Assembly: GCF_012222965.1 (NCBI RefSeq)
Contig: NZ_CP038241.1
Location: forward strand, 1,054,001 to 1,118,000
Source: Allofrancisella inopinata
Lineage (GTDB): Bacteria; Pseudomonadota; Gammaproteobacteria; Francisellales; Francisellaceae
Direction: 5' to 3'
Length of the DNA stretch: 64,000 nt
Shown in pieces: positions 54,810-64,000 of this stretch. Every line of letters starts with the position of its first letter. Position 1 is the first letter of the stretch. A program made the translations under genes and the position numbers. A model generated the notes under the pieces. The model had not been told where the DNA came from. It saw only the letters and a list, made by a program, of their open reading frames with translations, and made no database searches.

Positions 54810-56177
54810 ATGACGCAAATAATGACTCCAAAGACAATCGTACAAGAATTAGAAAGACACATAATTGGTCAAAATGATGCAAAAAAAGCCGTTGCTTTAG
54901 CTTTACGTAATAGATGGCGTAGAATGCAACTAGATAGTGAAATGCGTCAAGAAGTAACCCCAAAAAATATTTTAATGATCGGACCTACCGGTGTAGGTAA
55001 AACAGAGATAGCTCGTAGACTCGCTAAATTAGCTGATGCTCCATTTATTAAAGTTGAAGCTACTAAATTTACTGAAGTTGGTTATGTTGGTAAAGACGTT
55101 GAATCTATAATCCGTGATTTAGTAGAAATGGCTGTAAAAATGAAGCGTGAAGAAGCTAAAAATAAAGTTATTGAAAAAGCTTCTAAATTAGCGGAAGATA
55201 GAATTCTTGATGTACTAATCCCACCAGCTAGACCAATTGAATCAAAGATTGGCTTTGCTAATGAGCCTGCTGAAGACTCAACTTCTAAGAAAGAAAAAGA
55301 GAACAAAACCCGTGAAATTTTTAGAAAAAAAATTCAAAATGGTGAACTTGATGATAAAGAAATTGAAATAGAAGTAGCGGCTGCTCCAAAAGCTATTGGA
55401 GTAATGGGACCTCCAGGTATGGAAGATATGACAAGTCAAATTCAAGATTTATTTTCTAGCTTAAGTAGTGACAAGAAGAAAAATAAAAAAATGAAAATAA
55501 AAGACGCTATCAAACTAGTAAAGGATGAAGAAGCTGCTAAGCTAATTAATGAAGAAGATATAAAAGCTCGTGCTTTGGAATCTGTAGAACAAAATGGTAT
55601 TGTTTTTCTTGATGAGATAGATAAGGTTTGTAAAAAATCTAATACTGCTGGTGCTGATGTATCTCGCGAAGGTGTACAACGTGACCTTTTACCACTTGTT
55701 GAAGGCTCTACTGTATCAACGAAATATGGAATGATAAAAACAGATCATATTTTATTTATCGCTTCAGGAGCATTTCATGTAGCAAAACCTTCTGATTTAA
55801 TTCCTGAGCTTCAAGGTAGATTACCTATAAGAGTAGAGTTGAAATCTCTTGAAATAAATGACTTTGTTAGAATTCTTAAAGAGCCAGATTGTTCGATACT
55901 TAAGCAATATATTGCTTTAATGAAAACAGAAGGCGTTGAGCTAACTTTTGATGACAATGCTATTCAAAAAATTGCTGAGATTTCATACAGAGTCAACGAA
56001 GAAATTGAGAATATTGGAGCTAGACGTTTACATACTGTAATGGAAAAACTACTTGAAGAAATTTCCTTTGACGCGCCAGAATTAACTGATAAGACCATCA
56101 GTATAACTACTGAGTACGTTAATGAAAAATTAGGTAAGTTAGTTAAAGATAAGGATCTCAGCAAGTATATTCTATAA
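54810..56177 (+). CDS. hslU: HslU unfoldase (ATPase subunit of HslUV)
   Basis: 455 residues. AAA+ Walker [11 protein letters not shown], Walker B V-F-L-D-E-I-D-K, the inserted I-domain (about 110-245), and the C-terminal F-V-R-I-L-K-E-P and sensor G-A-R-R-L-H-T-V-M. Ends L-S-K-Y-I-L, the tail that docks into HslV. Unfolds substrates for degradation. Confidence 0.98.
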   Translation: MTQIMTPKTIVQELERHIIGQNDAKKAVALALRNRWRRMQLDSEMRQEVTPKNILMIGPTGVGKTEIARRLAKLADAPFIKVEATKFTEVGYVGKDVESIIRDLVEMAVKMKREEAKNKVIEKASKLAEDRILDVLIPPARPIESKIGFANEPAEDSTSKKEKENKTREIFRKKIQNGELDDKEIEIEVAAAPKAIGVMGPPGMEDMTSQIQDLFSSLSSDKKKNKKMKIKDAIKLVKDEEAAKLINEEDIKARALESVEQNGIVFLDEIDKVCKKSNTAGADVSREGVQRDLLPLVEGSTVSTKYGMIKTDHILFIASGAFHVAKPSDLIPELQGRLPIRVELKSLEINDFVRILKEPDCSILKQYIALMKTEGVELTFDDNAIQKIAEISYRVNEEIENIGARRLHTVMEKLLEEISFDAPELTDKTISITTEYVNEKLGKLVKDKDLSKYIL

Positions 56178-56188
56178 ATTGTAAAAGT

Positions 56189-56968
56189 CTATATACAAAA
56201 CATATCTAAAACAGAACGATTAAAGCTAAATTCCGGATACTCAACCCCAACAAAATAAAGTCCTTGAGCTTTAGCTGTTTGCCCTGCTTGAGTACGATCT
56301 TTAGCTATTAATAAATCATTTATCCAATTTGGATTTTTAAAACCTAATCCCACTTTAATCAAAGATCCTACTAAATTTCTAATCATATGATGCAAAAAAG
56401 CATTTCCTATTACTTCAAAAATTATAAAATTACCAAATTTTACAAATTCTGCCTTTTTAATATTTCTAAAAGCTGTATTTGATTGACACTGAGAAGACCT
56501 AAATGAACTAAAATCTTGCTCACCAAGTAAATATTTACAAGCTTGATTCATTTTTTGTATATCTAAAGGTCTATTTTCCCATAACGTATGTTCCGCAAAC
56601 AAAGGTGAACTCACTGGAGCATTATAAATTACATAATTATAAGTTCTATTTACAGCTGAAAATCTTGCATTAAAATCTAATTCAGCTTCTTTTACTTGCA
56701 AAACTTTTATATTTTGAGGTAACAATGCATTTACTCCTCGTTGCCATGCCTGTAGAGATCTGTCTGCATCAGATAAAAAATTAACAACTTGTGAGCTTGC
56801 ATGCACCCCAGTATCAGTCCGACCAGCACATATAGTTTCTATATTGTGGTCAGCTATCTTTGATAAGGCTTTTTCTAGTTCCTCTTGTATACTTGATGAA
56901 TGCGATTGTCGTTGCCAACCACAATACTTTTTCCCAAAATACTCGATTTGTAAAACGTAATTCTTCAT
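56189..56968 (-). CDS. truA: tRNA pseudouridine synthase A
   Basis: 259 residues. Seen: [14 protein letters not shown], the catalytic Asp in [24 protein letters not shown], and [10 protein letters not shown]. Modifies positions 38-40 of the anticodon stem. Last gene of the kdsC operon, three bases after the fusion gene. Confidence 0.96.
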   Translation of the reverse strand: MKNYVLQIEYFGKKYCGWQRQSHSSSIQEELEKALSKIADHNIETICAGRTDTGVHASSQVVNFLSDADRSLQAWQRGVNALLPQNIKVLQVKEAELDFNARFSAVNRTYNYVIYNAPVSSPLFAEHTLWENRPLDIQKMNQACKYLLGEQDFSSFRSSQCQSNTAFRNIKKAEFVKFGNFIIFEVIGNAFLHHMIRNLVGSLIKVGLGFKNPNWINDLLIAKDRTQAGQTAKAQGLYFVGVEYPEFSFNRSVLDMFCI

Positions 56969-56971
56969 TTT

Positions 56972-58804
56972 CTATTTAAGAAATTTAGTTATTCTTGTAT
57001 GTAAAATATCCATCTCATTTGGAATAAGCTTTGAAAAGTTAATAAACCCATGTACCAAACTATCAAAATGGTAATGCTGTACTTCCACATTGTGTCGTAT
57101 AAGTCTCTCTGCAAAAAGTAGACCTTCATCTTTTAGTGGATCAAACCCAGCTGTTATAACTAAAGTGCGTGGCATACCTTCTAATTTTTTGATATAAAAT
57201 GGCGATATTTCAGGAGATTGTTTATCAACATTATCTGGTACATATAATTCTGAATACCACATAGTTTTGGCTTTAGTTAGTATATAACCACTAGCGAAAT
57301 CTTCTAACGATTTAGTTGGCATATGTGATAAATCAACAGATGGATATAAAATAATATTATTAGCAATTTTGATTCTATTACCTTTTAATAAGTTATAAGT
57401 TGCAAGAATAGATAAATTAGCTCCTGCACTATCACCCATTAGTGTAAATTCTTTTTTAGAAACTCCAAAACTTTTTGCATGGTTGTAAACATACTCAGCA
57501 ATAAATTCTACATCATTTAACCCTGCTGGAAACTTATGTTCAGGAGCAAGTCTATAATCTATAGAAAAAACTACCCTATTTGTAGTTATTGCAACTTTTC
57601 TACAAAATGCATCAAAAGAGTCCAAAGTTCCTGAAACAAACCCGCCTCCATGTGAAAACACTATTACCTGAAGTTTTTTACTAGGATCCGGGTTATAGAG
57701 CCTAACTGGTATATTATGTCCATCGTTATGAGTAATTTGTAGATCCTCTACTTTCTTAATTTCTAGCTTTTGGTAACTATATAAGTTAAGTGAAGCTGCT
57801 GCCTTTCTCGTTGATTCAATGTCTCTACGATTTCCATCTCTATCGTATTTACTTATGAAAGTTAGTAGATCTTGCATTTTGGCAGGTATTGTTTTGATTC
57901 CACCATACAAATCAGGAACTTTCTTAAAAATTTCGGCTTCAAGTGCTTTTTCATGTTTAGAGTTATCTTTAGCAATAACTTTTAGCCAAGCCCTTTTGTT
58001 TGGAGGCAGTGTATCTAAAGGAGTAGATAAATATCTAGCTATTCCAAGCTCATGACAATCATTCTCAGAATAAAAAGATAAGTTTTTAACCAACCATTTA
58101 ACTATACTTTCAGCTTTTATGTTATTTGTTTGTCTTATTTCTAAAACATTATATTCATTCCTAACGTCATAAGACCAGGGAACATAATCAACTATGAAAT
58201 TACAACAAATATAATTTAAACCAGCTTCTCTTGCTAATGCAAATTCTGGATAAGCTGTCATGCCTATTACACCACCACCCATACTTTGAAAACATTTAGC
58301 GTCTATAATTGTTGGAAACTGTGGCCCTTCAATACAAACATAGCTTTGCTTGAAATGTATAGTAAAATCAAAATCTGCTTTTCTTTCTCTAATTTCTTCA
58401 GCTATGCTTTCAGTTATTGGCCTTGAAAGAGAAACGTAGTTAAGTAAACCTTGCTCGCAAAATGTAAAGTCACGTAAAGATTTTGTTCTATCTATAAATT
58501 GGTATGGAATTACCATATCTCCTGGCTTTAACTCATCTCTTAAACTTCTCACCGAAGAAAGCGCTATTATAGAAGTTGCACCATATTTTTTTAACGCATA
58601 GATATTAGCTTTGTAGTTAATTTGATGTGGTAAGATATTTTGCTCAAGACCTGTTCTGTTTAAAAATAACGCTTCTTGCTTGTCTATTTTTACTTTAAAT
58701 AATCCATTTGAGCATAAACCAAAAGGAGTTTCTCTAGATAACTCTTCTATAATCTCAAAACTATCGAAATATTCAAATCCACTACTACCAACAATTGCCC
58801 ACAT
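56972..58804 (-). CDS. Fusion: MTA-phosphorylase-like domain plus HSL-type esterase
   Basis: 610 residues with two complete domains. Residues 1-240 match methylthioadenosine/methylthioinosine phosphorylases: V-G-S-S-G-F (phosphate loop), S-V-R-S-L-R-D, P-G-D-M-V-I-P-Y-Q-F-I-D-R-T-K, E-G-P-Q-F-P-T, and G-M-T-A-Y-P-E-F-A-L-A-R-E-A-G. After a linker of about 100 residues comes an alpha/beta hydrolase of the hormone-sensitive-lipase group: S-H-G-G-G-F (oxyanion), D-Y-R-L-A-P-E-H, G-D-S-A-G-A-N (Ser nucleophile), and late Asp and His (D-P-L-K-D, V-H-G-F). Both sets of catalytic residues look intact. Fourteen bases separate it from the FAH-family gene. I do not recall this fusion from elsewhere. 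Confidence 0.85.
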   Translation of the reverse strand: MWAIVGSSGFEYFDSFEIIEELSRETPFGLCSNGLFKVKIDKQEALFLNRTGLEQNILPHQINYKANIYALKKYGATSIIALSSVRSLRDELKPGDMVIPYQFIDRTKSLRDFTFCEQGLLNYVSLSRPITESIAEEIRERKADFDFTIHFKQSYVCIEGPQFPTIIDAKCFQSMGGGVIGMTAYPEFALAREAGLNYICCNFIVDYVPWSYDVRNEYNVLEIRQTNNIKAESIVKWLVKNLSFYSENDCHELGIARYLSTPLDTLPPNKRAWLKVIAKDNSKHEKALEAEIFKKVPDLYGGIKTIPAKMQDLLTFISKYDRDGNRRDIESTRKAAASLNLYSYQKLEIKKVEDLQITHNDGHNIPVRLYNPDPSKKLQVIVFSHGGGFVSGTLDSFDAFCRKVAITTNRVVFSIDYRLAPEHKFPAGLNDVEFIAEYVYNHAKSFGVSKKEFTLMGDSAGANLSILATYNLLKGNRIKIANNIILYPSVDLSHMPTKSLEDFASGYILTKAKTMWYSELYVPDNVDKQSPEISPFYIKKLEGMPRTLVITAGFDPLKDEGLLFAERLIRHNVEVQHYHFDSLVHGFINFSKLIPNEMDILHTRITKFLK

Positions 58805-58819
58805 TTTACCACCGTATTT

Positions 58820-59422
58820 TTATTTAAAAAATGCCTCTAGAATAATGCTATCTTTACAAAATAGTTCTAACTTAAATTTATCGTTATAATTTATAACTCC
58901 AACACCTTTAGGTGTACCAGTCATAAGTAAATCATTCTCACATATAGAAATGTTATTATTCTTTAGAAAGTTAATTATCTGATTTGGCTTATAAATCATT
59001 AAATCATAACTGCCCTCTTGGATTAGTTGGTTATTTTTGTATGCCTTAAAACTTAAAAAAGGAATATCTAGCGTTCCAATTTCCACAAAATCACTAATCA
59101 CTGCACTACCATTAAAACTTTTAGCCAACTCCCAAGGTAGACCTTTTGATTTAAGTTTTGACTGCAAATTTCTATCAGTTATATCTAATCCTAGCCCTAC
59201 TGCTTTAATTTGAGATTTACCATCAAAAGCAAACACTATTTCACATTCGTAATGTAACTCTCTACCAGAAAGTAGTTTTAATGATCTAGCTACGCTAGAA
59301 TTTGGCTTTATAAAAATAACAGGATTATCTGGAATCTCATTATTTAATTCTTGGATATGTTCTACATAATTTCTACCGACACAAATCACTTTTGATTTAG
59401 AAGTATCTATTTTTTTTACCAT
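58820..59422 (-). CDS. Fumarylacetoacetate hydrolase (FAH) family protein
   Basis: 200 residues. Start V-I-C-V-G-R-N-Y-V-E-H-I-Q-E, then P-V-I-F-I-K-P-N, the metal ligands H-Y-E-C-E-I-V-F and D-I-T-D-R, and the closing G-T-P-K-G-V-G. Short FAHD1-like branch, acting on acylpyruvates or oxaloacetate. Six bases after lptB, in the same transcript. Confidence 0.9.
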   Translation of the reverse strand: MVKKIDTSKSKVICVGRNYVEHIQELNNEIPDNPVIFIKPNSSVARSLKLLSGRELHYECEIVFAFDGKSQIKAVGLGLDITDRNLQSKLKSKGLPWELAKSFNGSAVISDFVEIGTLDIPFLSFKAYKNNQLIQEGSYDLMIYKPNQIINFLKNNNISICENDLLMTGTPKGVGVINYNDKFKLELFCKDSIILEAFFK

Positions 59423-59428
59423 TTTTAT

Positions 59429-60160
59429 CTATAGTTTAAAATCTTCTCCTAAATATACTTTTCTTACAGTTTCATCTGCTAGTACTTCCTCTGGCGTACC
59501 TGATGCTAACATATTCCCAGCATTTACAATATAAGCCCGTTCACAAATATCTAATGTCTCTCGTACGTTATGATCTGTTATAAGTACTCCTATACCTCTA
59601 TCTTTTAGATGTCTGACAACTTCCTTAATTTCAATCACTGAAACAGGATCAACACCAGCAAATGGTTCATCCAACAGAATAAATTTTGGATCCATAGCTA
59701 AAGCTCTAGCTATCTCAACACGTCTTCTTTCACCTCCAGAGAGACTCATACCTAAACTTTTACGAATATGCTGAATACTGAATTCATCCAAAAGAGAATT
59801 CAAATTTTCATTAATCTGGTCTCTTGTCAGCTCTTTTCTTGTTTCAAGGATAGCTACTATATTATCCTCAACACTAAGTTTCCTAAAAACAGATGCTTCT
59901 TGTGGTAAGTAGCCCAGTCCTCTTCTTGCACGTAGATGGATAGGCATCTTAGTGACATCTTCTTTACCCATACGAACTTTGCCGCGAGTTGCAGCTACAA
60001 GGCCAACTATCATATAAAAAGATGTCGTTTTACCAGCACCATTTGGTCCCAACAAACCTACAATTTCACCTGTTGAAACTTTCATTGAGACGTTATTTAC
60101 AACCCACCTTGAGCCATATTTTTTACCTAATCTTTTAGCTTCTAAAGTATATTTTTCCAT
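59429..60160 (-). CDS. lptB: LPS export ATPase LptB
   Basis: 243 residues from the ATG at 60160. I prefer this over longer starts (60172, 60268) because it aligns the beginning with known LptB; AGAAGGA lies 13 bases upstream. ABC motor with Walker [11 protein letters not shown]-loop Y-L-P-Q-E-A, signature L-S-G-G-E-R-R-R, Walker B F-I-L-L-D-E-P and switch H-N-V. Drives LPS from inner membrane to surface. The start lies after the lptA stop. Confidence 0.95.
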   Translation of the reverse strand: MEKYTLEAKRLGKKYGSRWVVNNVSMKVSTGEIVGLLGPNGAGKTTSFYMIVGLVAATRGKVRMGKEDVTKMPIHLRARRGLGYLPQEASVFRKLSVEDNIVAILETRKELTRDQINENLNSLLDEFSIQHIRKSLGMSLSGGERRRVEIARALAMDPKFILLDEPFAGVDPVSVIEIKEVVRHLKDRGIGVLITDHNVRETLDICERAYIVNAGNMLASGTPEEVLADETVRKVYLGEDFKL

Positions 60161-60182
60161 TCCTAATCTCATATCCTTCTGC

Positions 60183-61100
60183 TTATGACAGAATATTTTC
60201 TGAATCGTCAAAACTAGAAGTTTTAACTGTACTACCACTACTGACTTTTTTATTCTTGTTATACTCACTAATAGGTTTTAACCCTGTATCAATCTTAGTT
60301 TCACTCTGAACACCATCTAAGATTATTTTAGAACGTCTATCTTTACTACCAGGAATAGCTACAAGATCATGATCCATATCATAATTAATTTCTCGACCCT
60401 TATAGTGGTTTTCATTCTGGTTAATTACAGCATCTTCAAAAAGCTCAAGACTCTTTTTAACGACGTTGTAAATAATCTTTCTAGCTACCCCGTTTAGTGG
60501 TCCTTTGGTTAGCTTTTTACTTTTTTGGTAAGCTTGATCTGAATTAGTTGGGAAGGTATAAAATTGAGATAATTCACCATCCATTGATTCCATAGTAAGA
60601 GTTTGAACTTTACGGTCTTTATCTAGTTCCATAACAAGTTTTTGACCTGATATGAAATTACACTCCTGCTCATCTGCACATAGCTCTTTTGCTTGCTCAA
60701 ACCATTGTTGTTGTAATTCTTTAAAAGGAATTGCTTTATTCCTAGTAAAATAAACGATATTTGTTTTGGTAGCTTTGGTAGTTTTAGGCTTCTTACATAA
60801 AATGTGCTTATTATGAATCTGCATTACAAAAACATCTCCATAATATGTAAGAGTTTCTTTATTGCTATCGTAGGTAGCTTTATCAGCACATATTGTAAGA
60901 GGACCGTATTCTTTGAGAATATTATCAGCACCTGTATCTTCTTTTTCATCTGCTACTGCTGCGCTACCTTCTTGAAGAGGTATATTTTGATTAGAAATTG
61001 AATGTAAACTATTATCTGCTAGGCTAGAAGAATCACTATAACCAGACAAGAAAATACCTAAAACTCCTAGAGCTACTAGTACGATCCTAGCTTGACGCAT
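60183..61100 (-). CDS. lptA: LPS-transport periplasmic bridge protein LptA
   Basis: 305 residues with a signal peptide ([18 protein letters not shown]). OstA/LptA fold: [23 protein letters not shown], and N-G-V-A-R-K-I-I-Y and Y-K-G-R-E-I-N-Y. Considerably longer than E. coli LptA (about 185), owing to an inserted middle region (about 100-190) with a Cys pair. Overlaps lptC by 14 bases. Confidence 0.9.
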   Translation of the reverse strand: MRQARIVLVALGVLGIFLSGYSDSSSLADNSLHSISNQNIPLQEGSAAVADEKEDTGADNILKEYGPLTICADKATYDSNKETLTYYGDVFVMQIHNKHILCKKPKTTKATKTNIVYFTRNKAIPFKELQQQWFEQAKELCADEQECNFISGQKLVMELDKDRKVQTLTMESMDGELSQFYTFPTNSDQAYQKSKKLTKGPLNGVARKIIYNVVKKSLELFEDAVINQNENHYKGREINYDMDHDLVAIPGSKDRRSKIILDGVQSETKIDTGLKPISEYNKNKKVSSGSTVKTSSFDDSENILS

Positions 61101-61740
61101 AGTAACTCCTTACGTCTTTCTTAAAATTAATAACCTTAGTATCTGAGTTTCCAACTATTCCTATACCTGTGGTATTATTTTCCGTGTCAGGATCATACAC
61201 TTTGACAAATTTATCATTATAATAATCATGTGTTTCTGTATCATAGTACATTTCTGATGATTTTATATATATTTTCTTTGGTAGATATTTACCATCTGCA
61301 TCTGATGTCTGTTTAGTAGAATTTTCCCCTGAATCTGCTTGCTGATTTTTTGTAAACAAAATAGCATTAACTCCGTCAAATAAATGTATCAACTCATTAT
61401 TATCTTTTTTCTGTGAAAAACCTTTAGGCGCTTTTACTCTCCAAGTCTCATCGCCTGTTTTCTCATCATAACTAGTTTCTATTAAATTGGTCATTTTAAT
61501 ATCTTGATTGACATATTGTTCTAGTTTTTCAGTAATAAAATTTGTAGTTAGTTTACCATCATCATTATAATTATTATAATGAAAGTTAAATGCTGTTAGC
61601 TCAACGCTACTTGAAGGTGAAAATTCTTTAGGATCGCTACCGCCCTGAACTGCTTCAGAATAAATGAATATTGTACTAAAAACCACAATCACTATCGCAA
61701 ACACATTAACAAGCAGCGAATATTTAGTAAAAAACTTCAT
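61087..61740 (-). CDS. lptC: LPS export protein LptC
   Basis: 217 residues: one N-terminal membrane anchor (L-V-N-V-F-A-I-V-I-V-V-F), then a periplasmic beta-jellyroll with V-E-L-T-A-F-N-F-H-Y-N, A-P-K-G-F-S, and Y-D-T-E-T-H-D-Y-Y. Passes LPS from LptBFG to LptA. Four bases after kdsC. Confidence 0.9.
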   Translation of the reverse strand: MKFFTKYSLLVNVFAIVIVVFSTIFIYSEAVQGGSDPKEFSPSSSVELTAFNFHYNNYNDDGKLTTNFITEKLEQYVNQDIKMTNLIETSYDEKTGDETWRVKAPKGFSQKKDNNELIHLFDGVNAILFTKNQQADSGENSTKQTSDADGKYLPKKIYIKSSEMYYDTETHDYYNDKFVKVYDPDTENNTTGIGIVGNSDTKVINFKKDVRSYYASS

Positions 61741-61744
61741 ATTT

Positions 61745-62287
61745 CTATTTCATGCCACCATTTTCAATGTAATTTTCAATAACCTTATTATAACAACCAA
61801 GATTCTTTAATAAATATTCACAAAACTCTCTAACAGCGCCAGCACCACCTTTACTCTGACAAATATAATCAGAGTAGTTTTTAACTAAGTCTATACAGTT
61901 TGATGGGGCTGCGGAAATACCAGCTTGCTTCATAAGAACTATATCAGGAAGATCATCACCCATATAAGCTATGTTACAGTCATCTAGCTGATACTTTTCC
62001 TTTAAAGCCTGGTAAGCACTAACTTTGTTTTTTTGCCCTTGAAATATATCCTCTATATCAACACCCAAGCTTGTAAACCTATTAATAACTATTTGTGATT
62101 CCTTACCAGTAATTATCGCTATTTTTATACCAACTTTTTGTAATAAAACTAGACCTAAACCATCTTTAACATCAAATAATTTTGTTTCATTACCATCATT
62201 TGACAATATTATTTTTCCATCAGTCATAACACCATCAACATCAAAGATAGCTAAACGAACATTTTGATAAAATTTATTATTTTTCAT
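61745..62287 (-). CDS. kdsC: 3-deoxy-manno-octulosonate 8-phosphate phosphatase
   Basis: 180 residues, HAD family without cap. Motif I V-R-L-A-I-F-D-V-D-G-V-M-T-D-G, motif II I-A-I-I-T-G-K-E-S, motif III G-D-D-L-P-D-I. Last-but-one step of CMP-Kdo synthesis. AGGTAAGTA precedes the ATG. First gene of the seven-gene run kdsC-lptCAB-FAH-fusion-truA. Confidence 0.95.
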   Translation of the reverse strand: MKNNKFYQNVRLAIFDVDGVMTDGKIILSNDGNETKLFDVKDGLGLVLLQKVGIKIAIITGKESQIVINRFTSLGVDIEDIFQGQKNKVSAYQALKEKYQLDDCNIAYMGDDLPDIVLMKQAGISAAPSNCIDLVKNYSDYICQSKGGAGAVREFCEYLLKNLGCYNKVIENYIENGGMK

Positions 62288-62400
62288 TACTTACCTATAA
62301 AAAGAACTTATATATTCAATAGAAATATTACCACAAATAGAAAAAAGACAAAAACAGTAAACGTGAAGTTTTAGACATTAATACCAATTCCAACATAAAT

Positions 62401-62425
62401 GGGACTGTTCAGCAAGTGAAAAAGC
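62401..62425 (+). repeat. Possible MITE left-end remnant
   Basis: GGGACTGTTCAGCAAGTG begins like a MITE (GGGACTGTTGCAAGCTG) but the match fades, and no right end follows: the murI stop codon is reached 47 bases later. Confidence 0.35.
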
Positions 62426-62447
62426 GACTACAAATTTAGCAAAGTTG

Positions 62448-63248
62448 TTAATAGCCATCAAAGTTAACTATCTCTAAATGCTCCATTTGGGTTTGTAAAA
62501 ACATTTCACCTATAGCTTTAAACTTTATGGGGATATCAGTCACATAAAATTTATGATCTCGTTTAGATTGCTTGTGGTTTAGTAAATTGTTTAGTTTTAA
62601 TAAATTTTCAAGCATTCTGCTAGCCTGTAGTGAAGGATCTATAAGTTTTACAGAACCCAATTCAATAGCAATATTATTTTTGATAATAGGATAATGTGTG
62701 CAACCAAGTATCAAAGCCTCTAGAGATTTATCATGAAAATACTCTAGATACTGTTTAGCTACTAAAGTTACGATTTCACCATTTATAAAACCCTCTTCAA
62801 TCATTGGCACAAATAGACCACAAGCTTTAGAGTAAACTTCTGCTTTAGGATTTAGCTTATGAATCTCTAACGCATAAGCATTGCTATTTATCGTAGCTGG
62901 TGTAGCTATCACACCAACATTACTTAAGTCTGCTACTAAACTTACACCTGCACTTATTACATCTATAACTGGTATATCACCAGCTATTTGTTTTACAGTA
63001 TCTTTAGCGATAGCAGAAATAGTATTACAAGCAATAACAATAGCCTTAACTTCTTGATCAATTAAAAACTTAGCTGTTTGAGCTGCAAATCTTTGAATAG
63101 TCGCCCGAGACTTTGTACCATAAGGGATCCTTGCAATATCTCCAAAATAGATTATATTTTCATGTGGTAATATATCCATAAGGTTTTTAACAACTGTTAA
63201 ACCACCTATCCCGGAATCAAAAACTCCTATGGGTCTATTGTTAATCAT
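62448..63248 (-). CDS. murI: Glutamate racemase
   Basis: 266 residues. Catalytic Cys in V-I-A-C-N-T-I-S-A and in L-I-L-G-C-T-H-Y-P; also G-V-F-D-S-G-I-G-G-L-T-V and Y-F-G-D-I-A-R-I-P-Y-G-T-K-S. Makes D-Glu for peptidoglycan. Directly follows the NERD gene with no gap. Confidence 0.96.
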   Translation of the reverse strand: MINNRPIGVFDSGIGGLTVVKNLMDILPHENIIYFGDIARIPYGTKSRATIQRFAAQTAKFLIDQEVKAIVIACNTISAIAKDTVKQIAGDIPVIDVISAGVSLVADLSNVGVIATPATINSNAYALEIHKLNPKAEVYSKACGLFVPMIEEGFINGEIVTLVAKQYLEYFHDKSLEALILGCTHYPIIKNNIAIELGSVKLIDPSLQASRMLENLLKLNNLLNHKQSKRDHKFYVTDIPIKFKAIGEMFLQTQMEHLEIVNFDGY

Positions 63249-64000
63249 TTATTTTTTCTCAAGCTTTTTGATAATTTTTCTACGTGAGCGAGTTGGCATT
63301 TTTTCAAGATATTGTTCTTTTGCGTTAATAAAAGGTAATAAATTTTCTAAAGATAAAACTGCTTGGTTAGCATCTTCTGCGATAAAATTATCACTTAACT
63401 GCACTTCTGGATTAGCAAATATTACAACAGTAACTACAGGGATACCTTTTATATAAATTCTTTGATTATAAAGGTAGGTTTGTAGAACTTTTTTCTGTGC
63501 AAAAGTTTGCCTAATCGGGTTTTTAATAGTTTTTGCATAAGTTTTGTTATTTTGCGAAATTTTTTCCACTTGCCATCTCTCTGCCATATTTTCAACCTTA
63601 ATATAACCTCGATTATTTTTAACCTCTACTATATATATCGCTTTTCTAGATATAACGAGAAAATCTAACTCTCTATTGCCTATCGTAGATTTATCGTCCG
63701 GTAAAACTATTCTATTAAAAAGTACATAGTTATTATCTAATTTTTTTAACTCATTTAATACGACCGATTCCCCTTTGGCACCTGATATTATGATATCTAC
63801 AGGATTATTATCTTTTGTTATTAAGAAAAAAAATATAAATACTATAAAAGCAAGTGTTACTGCTATCTGTAATGATTGGTTTACAAAATCTATATTGCCA
63901 AGATATAAATTAACTCCTACAATAAAACCACACAATATAATGGAGGCATATAAACTTTTGCGTGCTCTAAACCAATAATTTTTAAATCTTACCCAAGTAA
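63249..64000 (-). CDS. NERD-domain membrane protein, 5' end outside the window
   Basis: The frame stays open to the right edge: beyond a TTG at 63935 it continues as R-F-K-N-Y-W-F-R-A-R-K-S-L-Y-A-S-I-I-L, with no ATG, so the true start is outside the window. At least 250 residues. Two hydrophobic segments near the visible start are followed by a NERD (nuclease-related) domain: G-A-K-G-E-S-V-V-L, then R-E-L-D-F-L-V-I and I-Y-I-V-E-V-K-N-N-R-G, the Asp, Glu and Lys of a PD-(D/E)XK-like site. Possible DNA-processing enzyme at the membrane. Adjoins murI. Confidence 0.82.
   Translation of the reverse strand, partial: TWVRFKNYWFRARKSLYASIILCGFIVGVNLYLGNIDFVNQSLQIAVTLAFIVFIFFFLITKDNNPVDIIISGAKGESVVLNELKKLDNNYVLFNRIVLPDDKSTIGNRELDFLVISRKAIYIVEVKNNRGYIKVENMAERWQVEKISQNNKTYAKTIKNPIRQTFAQKKVLQTYLYNQRIYIKGIPVVTVVIFANPEVQLSDNFIAEDANQAVLSLENLLPFINAKEQYLEKMPTRSRRKIIKKLEKK

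Overview
The window is AT-rich (roughly 31-33% GC by eye) and reads as a chromosome segment of a gammaproteobacterium close to Francisella (Francisellaceae). The grounds are the base composition, the codon use, and the overall look of the proteins and operons: rpsF-rpsR-rplI/dnaB/rlmN/pilF/rluB/holD/rimI, kdsC-lptC-lptA-lptB, hslVU, and oxyR facing a peroxiredoxin. The genus is an inference from memory; no search was run.

Layout. 1-3.5 kb: the left edge holds a frameshifted minus-strand ORF of unknown function, then a 749-residue amidoligase-like protein. 3.5-5.6 kb: a DEAD-box helicase and a parvulin. 5.9-7.7 kb: a WD40 protein with an F-box-like motif. 7.8-10.4 kb: a tightly packed minus-strand operon (PP-loop ATPase, TusA, Trm112-like, KdsB, HIT). 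10.4-13.65 kb: an accessory patch with two copies of a 141-bp MITE, one intact IS4-type element and a second F-box-like/WD40 paralogue. 13.8-18.8 kb: EamA transporter, Acs, GalU and a CDF metal transporter. 19-25.6 kb: a caspase-fold (clan CD) protease-like gene, tRNA-Ser(UGA) bracketed by an inverted MITE pair, an aspartate aminotransferase, and a 1043-residue amidoligase-like protein. 25.6-31.9 kb: a long minus-strand housekeeping run. 32-41.2 kb: hemF, serC-cmk, an SDR-like protein, a peroxiredoxin opposite an OxyR-like regulator, then dacB, a lytic transglycosylase, a thioesterase, ttcA and a Mip-like FKBP. 41.3-42.5 kb: a protein with a papain-like Cys-His-Asp pattern. 42.6-45.7 kb: ispB, darP, glyA. 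45.7-49.4 kb: a mazEF-type and a RHH/RelE-type toxin-antitoxin pair on either side of a repeat-containing lipoprotein. 49.5-52.3 kb: an orphan tRNA 3' end, a DUF2797-like protein and tyrS with a 54-residue membrane protein. 52.4-56.2 kb: lplA, a membrane protein, and hslVU behind a heat-shock-like promoter. 56.2-62.3 kb: the kdsC-lptCAB operon running on into an FAH-family protein, a nucleoside-phosphorylase/esterase fusion and truA. 62.4-64 kb: murI and a NERD-domain membrane protein cut by the window edge.

The accessory content is the most interesting part. Six large genes (1225, 5938, 11950, 19071, 22387, 41289) sit alone between housekeeping operons and encode eukaryote-like or enzyme-like folds: amidoligase x2, F-box-like plus WD40 x2, caspase-fold protease, papain-like. 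They look like a dispersed set of host-directed (effector-type) proteins. That is an inference from fold and context only. Four full copies of the MITE, each with a clean 5-bp target duplication, lie beside three of these genes. No secretion system and no CRISPR array is present in the window.
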